From Firmicutes bacterium CAG:194 (GTDB lineage Bacteria > Bacillota > Clostridia > Lachnospirales > Lachnospiraceae): 64,000 nt of DNA. Below, in pieces: positions 1 through 7,144 of the stretch. The DNA is taken from contig HF995241.1 of assembly GCA_000432915.1 (NCBI GenBank), forward strand, positions 14,687 through 78,686, in the 5' to 3' direction. Positions within the stretch are counted from its first letter, which is position 1; every line of letters starts with the position of its first letter. The notes beneath the pieces were generated by a model. It saw only the letters and a list, made by a program, of their open reading frames with translations. It searched no databases and was not told where the DNA came from. Both the position numbers and the translations under genes were made by a program.

Positions 1-525
1 TTTGCAAAGGGTGTTACCTGTGGCTACATTCAGCTTGGTGGTGCATGTGTCAGCAAAGAGATCGCCGCATATTTTGACGATCATACACTTTCCTGTGGTC
101 TGACCTACTGCGGTCATCCGCTTGCCTGTGCAGCAGGTGTTGCCTGTGTCAACTACTACACGAAGGCAAATATCCTCGATAATGTCAATAAGGTTGGCGC
201 TGTTCTTGCCAAGAAGCTGGATGAATTTAAAGAAAAATACAACTGTGTGGGAGATGTCAGACATATCGGTTTATTCTCCTGCGTGGAATTTGTAAAAGAT
301 AAAAAGACAAAAGAGCCGATCGTCCCATACGGTCAGGATCCTTACGGAAAGCTGCCTAAGATCATCGGTTCCCTGCGTGCGAAAGGTTTCTTAACCTTCG
401 GACATGAAAATATGGTACTTTGCAATCCGCCGCTGATCATTACGGAGGAGCAGCTTCTGGAAGAACTCGATAAGCTGGAAGCAGTTATTCAGGAAGTAGA
501 GGCGGATCCGTTTTATATGAAGTGA
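1..525 (+). CDS. Class III aminotransferase, C-terminal part (start lies outside the window)
   Basis: The frame is open from base 1 and ends at a TGA at 523-525, giving the last 174 residues of a PLP-dependent class III (omega) aminotransferase. The GLTYCGHPLACAAGVA stretch early in the fragment matches the region after the PLP lysine in this family, and the end (GFLTFGHENMVLCNPPLIIT) matches its C-terminal substrate-site region. Family members move an amino group between an amine or omega-amino acid and pyruvate or 2-oxoglutarate. The fragment lacks the PLP lysine, so the substrate cannot be judged. No gene follows closely, so it appears to end its transcription unit. Confidence 0.85.
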   Translation, partial: FAKGVTCGYIQLGGACVSKEIAAYFDDHTLSCGLTYCGHPLACAAGVACVNYYTKANILDNVNKVGAVLAKKLDEFKEKYNCVGDVRHIGLFSCVEFVKDKKTKEPIVPYGQDPYGKLPKIIGSLRAKGFLTFGHENMVLCNPPLIITEEQLLEELDKLEAVIQEVEADPFYMK

Positions 526-721
526 GGAAGGAAACCAAGCGCCAGCGAAGCTGGCATTTGGTTTCACCCGAACTTCAACGAGAAAATCAGAAGCAGCGAA
601 GCTGCGGCGCTACGAAGTAGCGGGATTTTCAAGTATAGAAGTGAGGATTGTCGTATATTTGCGACAGCAAATGTACGACCCGGTAACCTGCGCAGCAGGT
701 TACAGAAGGTTTCACCCGAAC
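522..721. repeat. Cluster of palindromic triloop hairpin modules
   Basis: The stretch after the aminotransferase is almost wholly palindromic. A hairpin at 531-565 has outer stem GAAACCAA/TTGGTTTC and inner stem GCCAGC/GCTGGC with loop GAA. A three-way module at 582-630 has outer stem GAAAATC/GATTTTC enclosing GCAGC-GAA-GCTGC and CGCTAC-GAA-GTAGCG. Further hairpins lie at 651-678 and 683-703 (loop GCA). The phrase GGTTTCACCCGAAC occurs at 560 and again at 708. A related cluster at 3011-3275 has the same layout with different but still paired bases. No ORF here has a ribosome site. Confidence 0.85.
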
Positions 722-735
722 GTAATATTTCATGT

Positions 736-780
736 AGCCTCAGCCCATTGCCACAGGCGATTATGCATGGGCTGAGGCTT
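736..780 (+). terminator. Long hairpin, possible terminator of the aminotransferase unit
   Basis: A 13-bp stem (AGCCTCAGCCCAT at 736-748 with its complement at 767-779) encloses an 18-base loop. It is followed only by CTTCTTG rather than a clean T run, so termination is plausible but not certain. The remaining 781-1037 is AT-rich; TATAAT at 903-908 may be the -10 box for sdaAB, but I see no good -35 box. Confidence 0.45.
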
Positions 781-1037
781 CTTGCTATCCCGCACAGTTC
801 TAAAAATCTATAAAACAACAAATAACAAAAATGTTATAGGTAATTTTGAGAAAGAATGTTTGAAAATATCAAAATAACCGTGTGAATTTATTAAAAAGTG
901 CTTATAATTACCTATAGAAACAAAATACAACTGTATTTTACAGAAGCTACACACAGAACATCAACAATTACGCTGGAAAATTATTACCAACGGATGCAAA
1001 GCAGATTGCATAAATGCAGCAGTGAAAGAGGAATGCA

Positions 1038-1697
1038 ATGAGTTTACAAAATATCATCGGACCGGTCATGGTCGGTCCAAGCAGCTCTCATACAGCAGGT
1101 GCTGTCAGGATCGGTCTGATGGCGCGGACACTTTTAAAGGATACACCGGTAGATGGAGAGATCCTGTTGCACGGCTCCTTTGCCAAAACCGGGAAGGGAC
1201 ATGGTACGGATAAAGCGATCATTGCCGGTATTCTGGGGCTTACGCCGGACGATATGCATGTGCCGGCAAGCTTTGAGCTGGCGCAGGAGAAGAACTTCAC
1301 ATTTACGATAGGCACAACAAACCTTGGCGATGCCCATCCCAATACAGCACTGATCAGACTGCGGGGCAGCAGCGGCAGGGAAATAGAAGTGCAGGCTTCC
1401 TCTGTCGGAGGCGGACGTATCATGGTCAACAAGATCGATGGAATCGATGTCAATTTCAGCGGGGAAAGCCCCACACTTATCGTACACAACTTAGATCAGC
1501 CGGGACATGTGGCAGAGGTTACATCCATGCTGGCGCATAAATCCGTCAACATTGCTACAATGCAGCTTTATCGCGAGAGAAGAGGCGAGTATGCGGTTAT
1601 GGTAATCGAGACAGACCAGCCGATCCCGGACAATGCCATTGCATGGCTGGAGCATCTGGAAGGAATCATTAAAGTAACCTATTTTAACGGATTATAA
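1038..1697 (+). CDS. sdaAB: L-serine dehydratase, iron-sulfur-dependent, beta subunit
   Basis: This 219-residue protein starts with the family hallmark IIGPVMVGPSSSHTAGAVRIG. An ACT-type regulatory domain follows at about residues 148-219 (LIVHNLDQPGHVAEVTSMLAHKSVN). With the alpha subunit (1836-2729) it forms the [4Fe-4S] enzyme that turns L-serine into pyruvate and ammonia. AGAGGAA lies seven bases before the ATG. An overlapping frame beginning at 1022 is rejected because it has no family match. The two subunit genes are split by a 120-bp structured repeat, which is unusual because they are normally adjacent. Confidence 0.95.
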   Translation: MSLQNIIGPVMVGPSSSHTAGAVRIGLMARTLLKDTPVDGEILLHGSFAKTGKGHGTDKAIIAGILGLTPDDMHVPASFELAQEKNFTFTIGTTNLGDAHPNTALIRLRGSSGREIEVQASSVGGGRIMVNKIDGIDVNFSGESPTLIVHNLDQPGHVAEVTSMLAHKSVNIATMQLYRERRGEYAVMVIETDQPIPDNAIAWLEHLEGIIKVTYFNGL

Positions 1698-1818
1698 TAT
1701 GATGCCAGGGTCAAAAGGTCTAAAACCACATGAGCTTGCTCATAAGTGGTTGAAAGACCTTGGGACCCGCCCCGATATGAGCATCAAAACCCGGGCTTTT
1801 GCCCCCAACATCATAATA
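1698..1818 (+). repeat. Structured MITE-like repeat between sdaAB and sdaAA
   Basis: The ends are imperfect inverted repeats: TGATGCCAGGGTCAAAAG at about 1701 and GGGCTTTTGCCCCCAACATC near 1794-1813. The inside folds into one long hairpin, with paired segments GGGTC/GACCC, AAGGTCT/AGACCTT, AACCAC/GTGGTT and ATGAGC/GCTCAT in order. The right half (GCATCAAA, then GGGCTTTTG, then CATCA) recurs at 22102-22190 and inverted at 16653-16742. It is transcribed inside the sda operon and holds no convincing gene. Confidence 0.75.
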
Positions 1819-1835
1819 TGTCATGAGGAGAAACT

Positions 1836-2729
1836 ATGGAACTATCACTGCAGGAAATTCTGGACTGGTGCCAGACTGAAAAAAAGCGTTTCTGGGAATA
1901 TATGCTGTATGACGATATGACGCAGCGCGGCGCTTCACGGGAAGAATCCTTTGCTTACATGGAAAAGATCTTCGATACCATGGAGCAGACTGTGAAAACC
2001 TACAGACAGGAAAGGCTGTCTGCCAGCGGACTGGTCGGTGCAGAGGGCGGAAAGCTGGAGGCGTATGCGAAAACAGGTAATACGCTTTGCGGCTCTTTTA
2101 TGGAAGAAGCCATGATCACAGCACTCAAAATGGCAGAATCCAATGCCTGTATGCGAAGGATCGTTGCAGCACCGACAGCAGGCTCCTGCGGTGTGATCCC
2201 GGCGGTTCTTCTTCCCTATTATGAAATGAAACAGGTGCCAAAGGAAGAAATCTTAAAGGCACTATTTGTCACAGGCGGTATTGGAGAAGTGATCGCACAG
2301 CGTGCTTCCATCAGTGGTGCGGAAGGAGGCTGTCAGGCAGAGATCGGTTCAGCATCTGCCATGGCAGCGGGCGCACTTGTTTACCTGCAGGGCGGCAGTG
2401 ATGAGCAGATATGCCATGCGGCGGCGCTGGCACTGAAAGGATTGCTGGGACTTGTCTGCGATCCGGTTGCGGGACTTGTGGAGATTCCCTGCGTAAAAAG
2501 AAATGTGCTGGGCTGTGTAAATGCGATCTCCTGCGCGGATATGGCAATGGCGGGCATTCAAAGCAGAATACCGCCGGATGAGGTGATCGACGCAATGCAG
2601 GAAGTCGGCTGTAAAATGGACAGTGCTTTCCGGGAAACTGCGCTTGGCGGTCTGGCTGCGACCAAAACAGGACAGGAAATCATGCATAAGCTGATGGAAT
2701 CAGAGGAAGATGGCACAATAACCACTTGA
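1836..2729 (+). CDS. sdaAA: L-serine dehydratase, iron-sulfur-dependent, alpha subunit
   Basis: The 297-residue catalytic subunit of the [4Fe-4S] serine dehydratase. The cluster and substrate-site signatures are visible: AAPTAGSCGVIPA near residues 110-122, the SGAEGGCQAEIGSASAMAA loop, and CDPVAGLVEIPC. The start ATG has AGGAG six bases upstream. It is the normal partner of sdaAB, 138 bp away, and both are expected on one transcript. The length is usual for a stand-alone alpha subunit. No terminator is seen before the T-box leader that follows. Confidence 0.95.
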   Translation: MELSLQEILDWCQTEKKRFWEYMLYDDMTQRGASREESFAYMEKIFDTMEQTVKTYRQERLSASGLVGAEGGKLEAYAKTGNTLCGSFMEEAMITALKMAESNACMRRIVAAPTAGSCGVIPAVLLPYYEMKQVPKEEILKALFVTGGIGEVIAQRASISGAEGGCQAEIGSASAMAAGALVYLQGGSDEQICHAAALALKGLLGLVCDPVAGLVEIPCVKRNVLGCVNAISCADMAMAGIQSRIPPDEVIDAMQEVGCKMDSAFRETALGGLAATKTGQEIMHKLMESEEDGTITT

Positions 2730-2756
2730 CAATGCGGGCATCACAGAATTATAATC

Positions 2757-3010
2757 ACCCTTAGATAATGACTATGACGAAGACAGTAGATCATTTGTAA
2801 AAGGCAAAGCGAGCTGGTGACGGTGCAAGACCGGTGCGAGTAGCAGATGATTGAATATCACTTCTGAGTTGCAGGCTGAAAGATTGAAAATGAGTAGGTT
2901 CTGCCGTATCCGTCTCGTTACGACGGGCGCATATAAATCGAAAGTGAGTATGCAGTAACAGGTGGTTTCGGAGCTATTACCCCCGTCCTTTTACAGGACG
3001 GGGGTTTTGT
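2757..3010 (+). promoter_or_regulatory. T-box leader, isoleucine-type, with terminator
   Basis: This has the layout of a tRNA-sensing T-box leader. Stem I spans roughly 2780-2885 with a specifier loop reading GAATATCACTTCTGAG, in which ATC (Ile) is the likely specifier codon followed by A. Downstream, AACAGGTGGTTTCGGAGC (about 2958-2975) is a divergent T-box. It keeps TGGT, complementary to the ACCA end of tRNA-Ile, but lacks the usual ACC after it. The intrinsic terminator is CCCCCGTCCT (2980-2989) paired with AGGACGGGGG (2995-3004), then TTTT. Uncharged tRNA-Ile should block the terminator and allow ileS transcription. Confidence 0.85.
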
Positions 3011-3300
3011 AGTGAGGAACAAAATCAAGCACAAGCGAAGCTTGTATTTGATTTTGCCCGAACGTACAACGAAAAAATCATAGAGTGCGAAGCACGGCTG
3101 CCGGCGAGGCCGGCAGGATTTTTGAGTGTAATGGGAAATTTCATTCCCATTACACAAAAAACGCTCCGCTGGGATGTGCACTGCGGCCTACAATGTAGAC
3201 GTCGCAAGCGACCGCCGCAGGCGCGAGAAATCCAGAAGCACGTTAGTGCGACTGATGCGAAGCAGCAGGGATTTCGAGTGGGAAAGAGAAACAAAATCCC
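3011..3300 (+). repeat. Palindromic triloop module cluster in the ileS leader
   Basis: About 290 bases between the T-box terminator and ileS are filled with hairpin modules. The first (3021-3055) has AAAATCAA/TTGATTTT outside ACAAGC-GAA-GCTTGT. Three three-way modules follow: 3073-3123 (AAAAATC/GATTTTT around GTGC-GAA-GCAC and CTGCCGGC-GAG-GCCGGCAG), 3181-3220 (CTGCGGC/GCCGCAG around CTAC-AAT-GTAG and GTCGC-AA-GCGAC) and 3227-3275 (GAAATCC/GGATTTC around GCAC-GTTA-GTGC and CTGATGC-GAA-GCAGCAG). A 12-bp hairpin lies at 3126-3155. Compared with 522-630 the stems change by compensating substitutions. Confidence 0.88.
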
Positions 3301-3354
3301 CGATACCGCACATGCATACGAAGTGAAGAAACAGTAAACAGGAGGAAAACGAAG

Positions 3355-6300
3355 ATGTATCAAAAAGTATCCACGAATCTGAATTTCGTAGACCGCGAAA
3401 AAGAAACAGAAAAATTCTGGCGCGAAAACGATATTTTCCAGAAGAGCATGAAAGCAAGAGAAGGCTGCCCGACTTATACCTTTTATGATGGCCCGCCAAC
3501 CGCAAACGGCAAGCCGCATATCGGACATGTCCTGACTCGTGTTATTAAAGATATGATCCCGAGATACCGTACCATGAAGGGATACATGGTACCTCGTAAG
3601 GCAGGCTGGGATACCCACGGCTTACCGGTTGAACTGGAAGTTGAAAAGATGCTTGGTCTGAACGGAAAAGAGCAGATCGAGGAATACGGTATTGAGCCAT
3701 TCATCGAAAAATGTAAAGAATCCGTATGGAAATACAAAGGAATGTGGGAAGATTTCTCAGGAACTGTCGGTTTCTGGGCTGATATGGATAACCCATACGT
3801 AACGTATGATGACAATTTTATCGAGTCTGAGTGGTGGGCACTGAACCAGATCTGGAACAAAGGCCTGCTTTACAAAGGCTTCAAGATCGTTCCGTACTGC
3901 CCACGCTGTGGTACCCCTTTATCGACAGCAGAAGTTTCACAGGGCTATAAAACAGTCAAAGAGCGTTCTGCCATCGTTCGTTTCAAGGTGACGGGAGAAG
4001 ATGCGTATTTCCTGGCATGGACAACAACACCATGGACACTGCCAAGTAACGTGGCTCTCTGTGTAAACCCGGATGAGGAATATGTAAAAGTAAAAGCTGC
4101 TGACGGCTATACTTACTATATGGCAAAAGCACTTCTGGATACTGTTTTATCTTCCAGACTGGCGAACGAAGAAAATGGCAACAAGGCATATGAAATTCTG
4201 GAAACCTACAAAGGAAAAGATCTGGAATACAAAGAATATGAACCGTTATATGCCTGCGCAAAGGAAACGGCAGATAAACAGAACAAGAAGGGCTTCTTTG
4301 TGACATGTGACAGCTATGTAACCATGTCAGACGGTACAGGTATCGTACACATTGCACCTGCATTCGGTGAAGATGATGCGAATGTCGGACGTAACTATGA
4401 TCTTCCGTTTGTACAGTTTGTAGACGGTAAAGGCCAGCTGACAGAAGAAACACCTTACGCCGGCAAATTTGTAAAGGATGCGGATAAAGACGTTCTGATC
4501 GATCTTGACAAAGAAGGAAAACTGTTTGATGCACCGAAATTCGAGCATGAATATCCACACTGCTGGAGATGTGATACACCACTGATCTATTATGCAAGAG
4601 AATCCTGGTACATCAAAGAAACAGCAGTCAGAGATGACCTGATCCGTAACAACAATACGGTAAACTGGATTCCGGAATCTATCGGAAAAGGCCGTTTCGG
4701 TAACTGGCTTGAAAATATCCAGGACTGGGCAATTTCCCGTAACCGTTATTGGGGTACTCCTCTGAACATCTGGGAATGCGAAGGCTGCGGACATCTGGAA
4801 TCGATCGGAAGCCGCGCTGAGCTCGCCGAGAGAAGCGGAAATCCTGATGATGCCAAGGTAGAGCTGCACCGTCCATATATCGATGCTGTTACATTTACCT
4901 GCCCGGACTGTGGCAAGACAATGAAGCGTGTTCCTGAAGTAATCGACTGCTGGTTCGATTCAGGTGCCATGCCATTTGCACAGCATCATTATCCGTTTGA
5001 AAATCAGGATCTGTTCAAGCAGCAGTTCCCGGCGCAGTTCATTTCAGAGGCTGTTGACCAGACACGTGGCTGGTTCCATTCCCTGATGGCAGAGTCTACT
5101 CTCCTGTTCAACAAAGCACCGTATGAAAACGTTATCGTGCTCGGACATGTACAGGATGAAAACGGACAGAAGATGAGTAAGTCAAAGGGCAATGCGGTTG
5201 ATCCGTTTGATGCACTGGCTACTTACGGCGCAGATGCGATCCGCTGGTATTTCTACATCAACTCCGCACCATGGCTGCCTAACCGTTTCCATGGCAAGGC
5301 AGTGCAGGAAGGACAGCGTAAGTTCCTCGGAACACTCTGGAACACCTATGCATTCTTTGTTTTATATGCCAATATTGACGGCTTTGATGCATCTAAATAT
5401 ACACTGGAATATGACAAGCTTCCGGTTATGGATAAGTGGCTCTTATCCAAATTAAACTCTCTGATCACAGAGGTGGATACAGACCTTGAAAATTACAAAA
5501 TCCCTGAGACTGCAAGAGCACTCGATGATTTTGTAGACCAGATGAGTAACTGGTATGTCCGCAGAAGCCGTGAACGTTTCTGGGCAAAGGGCATGGAGCA
5601 GGATAAGATCAACGCTTACATGACATTATATACAGCACTTGTTACCGTAGCGAAACTTGCAGCACCGATGATCCCATTTATGACAGAGGACATTTACAGA
5701 AATCTGGTATGTGTAAATGATCCGTCAGCACCGGAATCCGTTCATCTGTGTGACTTCCCGGTTGCAAATCCTGCCTATGTGGATAAGCAGCTGGAAGAAG
5801 ACATGGAAGAAGTACTGAAGATCGTTGTTATGGGACGTGCAGCCAGAAATACGGCCAACATCAAGAACAGACAGCCGATCGGTACGATGTTTGTAAAGGC
5901 TGAGAAAGCACTTTCCGACTTCTATCAGGAGATCATTGAAGAAGAGCTGAATGTCAAAGAAGTAAAATTCACAGACGATGTCAGAGAATTCACAACCTAC
6001 ACCTTCAAGCCACAGCTGAAGACGGTAGGTCCGAAATACGGAAAACAGCTTGGCGGTATCAAAGAATACCTTGCAAATGTAGACGGCAATGAAGCCATGG
6101 ATAAATTAAATGCAGGCGAAAAGCTTGTATTTGATGTAAACGGTACAGAAGTTTCCCTGTCTCTTGATGATGTGCTTGTGGAAATGAGCCAGAAGGAAGG
6201 CTATATGTCAGAGGCTGACAATACCGTGACAGTTGTACTTGACTGCAACTTATCAGAAGAACTGGTCGAAGAAGGCTTTGCGGCCGAGATCATTTCCAAG

Positions 6301-6519
6301 ATCCAGACAATGCGTAAGGATTCCGGCTTTGAAGTGATGGATCACATCAAAGTAGGTATTGCAGGTAACGACAAGCTTGCGGCGATCGCAGCTAAGAATG
6401 AAAAAGCAATCGCAGATAAGGTTCTTGCGGATTCCATCGATAAAGATGCGGTTTATGCAAACAGCAAAGAGTGGAATGTCAACGGAGAGAAGGTAACGAT
6501 TTCCGTTGAAAAACAGTAA
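3355..6519 (+). CDS. ileS: Isoleucyl-tRNA synthetase
   Basis: This 1054-residue class I synthetase charges tRNA-Ile. The ATP-binding signatures are PHIGH (HIGH at residues 55-58) and KMSKS (606-610). The editing domain lies between them (AWTTTPWTLPSNVAL near 225), and the C-terminal half carries the anticodon-binding fold. The GWDTHGLPVELEVEK segment and the length above 1030 residues fit the eukaryote-like (type 2) IleRS group, members of which are often naturally mupirocin-tolerant; that assignment is inference. AGGAGG lies 11 bases before the ATG. Expression is expected to depend on the upstream T-box. Confidence 0.97.
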   Translation: MYQKVSTNLNFVDREKETEKFWRENDIFQKSMKAREGCPTYTFYDGPPTANGKPHIGHVLTRVIKDMIPRYRTMKGYMVPRKAGWDTHGLPVELEVEKMLGLNGKEQIEEYGIEPFIEKCKESVWKYKGMWEDFSGTVGFWADMDNPYVTYDDNFIESEWWALNQIWNKGLLYKGFKIVPYCPRCGTPLSTAEVSQGYKTVKERSAIVRFKVTGEDAYFLAWTTTPWTLPSNVALCVNPDEEYVKVKAADGYTYYMAKALLDTVLSSRLANEENGNKAYEILETYKGKDLEYKEYEPLYACAKETADKQNKKGFFVTCDSYVTMSDGTGIVHIAPAFGEDDANVGRNYDLPFVQFVDGKGQLTEETPYAGKFVKDADKDVLIDLDKEGKLFDAPKFEHEYPHCWRCDTPLIYYARESWYIKETAVRDDLIRNNNTVNWIPESIGKGRFGNWLENIQDWAISRNRYWGTPLNIWECEGCGHLESIGSRAELAERSGNPDDAKVELHRPYIDAVTFTCPDCGKTMKRVPEVIDCWFDSGAMPFAQHHYPFENQDLFKQQFPAQFISEAVDQTRGWFHSLMAESTLLFNKAPYENVIVLGHVQDENGQKMSKSKGNAVDPFDALATYGADAIRWYFYINSAPWLPNRFHGKAVQEGQRKFLGTLWNTYAFFVLYANIDGFDASKYTLEYDKLPVMDKWLLSKLNSLITEVDTDLENYKIPETARALDDFVDQMSNWYVRRSRERFWAKGMEQDKINAYMTLYTALVTVAKLAAPMIPFMTEDIYRNLVCVNDPSAPESVHLCDFPVANPAYVDKQLEEDMEEVLKIVVMGRAARNTANIKNRQPIGTMFVKAEKALSDFYQEIIEEELNVKEVKFTDDVREFTTYTFKPQLKTVGPKYGKQLGGIKEYLANVDGNEAMDKLNAGEKLVFDVNGTEVSLSLDDVLVEMSQKEGYMSEADNTVTVVLDCNLSEELVEEGFAAEIISKIQTMRKDSGFEVMDHIKVGIAGNDKLAAIAAKNEKAIADKVLADSIDKDAVYANSKEWNVNGEKVTISVEKQ

Positions 6520-6561
6520 GCAATGGGTAACAAAAAAGAATAAAATCGTAATTTGACAGCA

Positions 6562-6591
6562 GGATAGGCGGGAAGAGATTCCCGCCTATCC
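6562..6591 (+). terminator. Hairpin after ileS
   Basis: GGATAGGCGGGAA (6562-6574) pairs perfectly with 6579-6591 across a GAGA loop. A T run is missing, so it may be a weak terminator or an mRNA 3'-end stabiliser. Confidence 0.5.
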
Positions 6592-6612
6592 GCGCATATA
6601 GCAGGGGAATCT

Positions 6613-6879
6613 ATGCATCGGGAATATTTCTACAAGGATAACCGCGACTATCTTTTTCATCAGCAGGTGGAGATAGTTGAGTTTGAAGTAAAAAAAGTAC
6701 AGCGCCAACTGGATCTTGCGATGCGCAAAATGCATCATCTCAAGCAGGATTTATTTTATTATGTGGGGATGATCCTTGGAGATCTGTTTGTGATTTTTGT
6801 CACTGAAATGATATTGAATGTAGGCATCATGAAAAATATTGGAAAAATGTTAAAGAGCAGGAGTTCATATACAAAATGA
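6613..6879 (+). CDS. Small hypothetical membrane protein
   Basis: An 88-residue product that I do not recognise. AGGGGAA sits a few bases before the ATG. The N-terminal half is charged and probably helical (VEIVEFEVKKVQRQLDLAMRKMHHL). A hydrophobic stretch, YYVGMILGDLFVIFVTEMILNVGI at about residues 48-71, could cross the membrane once. The gene is flanked by the ileS hairpin and about 265 bases of AT-rich DNA before the xylanase, where I see nothing clear. Coding is likely but not proven. Confidence 0.45.
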   Translation: MHREYFYKDNRDYLFHQQVEIVEFEVKKVQRQLDLAMRKMHHLKQDLFYYVGMILGDLFVIFVTEMILNVGIMKNIGKMLKSRSSYTK

Positions 6880-7144
6880 ACGAAGCAAAATCTGAAAAAT
6901 AGCAATCTTACACAAAATTGGACGCATAGCAAAATCTGTTGATGGAAAAAGCAAGATTTGCAAAGCGAACCCTCCTTAAAAAAGCTACATTTAAAATACT
7001 TGTACAGGGATAGTTTGTGCTGTAAAACGTAATGTCTGATATGCAAAAAGCACATAAATATGCCTGTTACACAAAAAATGCCGAAAGGGCACAAGCGAAT
7101 GGGGCATGTCCGGATCGGCAAATCTAAGAAAATGGAGGGTTATT

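Noticed and set aside
522..721. Possible CRISPR array
   Set aside because: Repeats are palindromic, variable and without regular unique spacers; no cas genes are nearby.
1134..1487. Open frames opposite sdaAB
   Set aside because: They are shadows of the serine dehydratase gene, with no ribosome site or motif.
7020..7144. Possible riboswitch before the xylanase gene
   Set aside because: There are small inverted segments (TGCCGA/TCGGCA) but no match to a riboswitch consensus I know.
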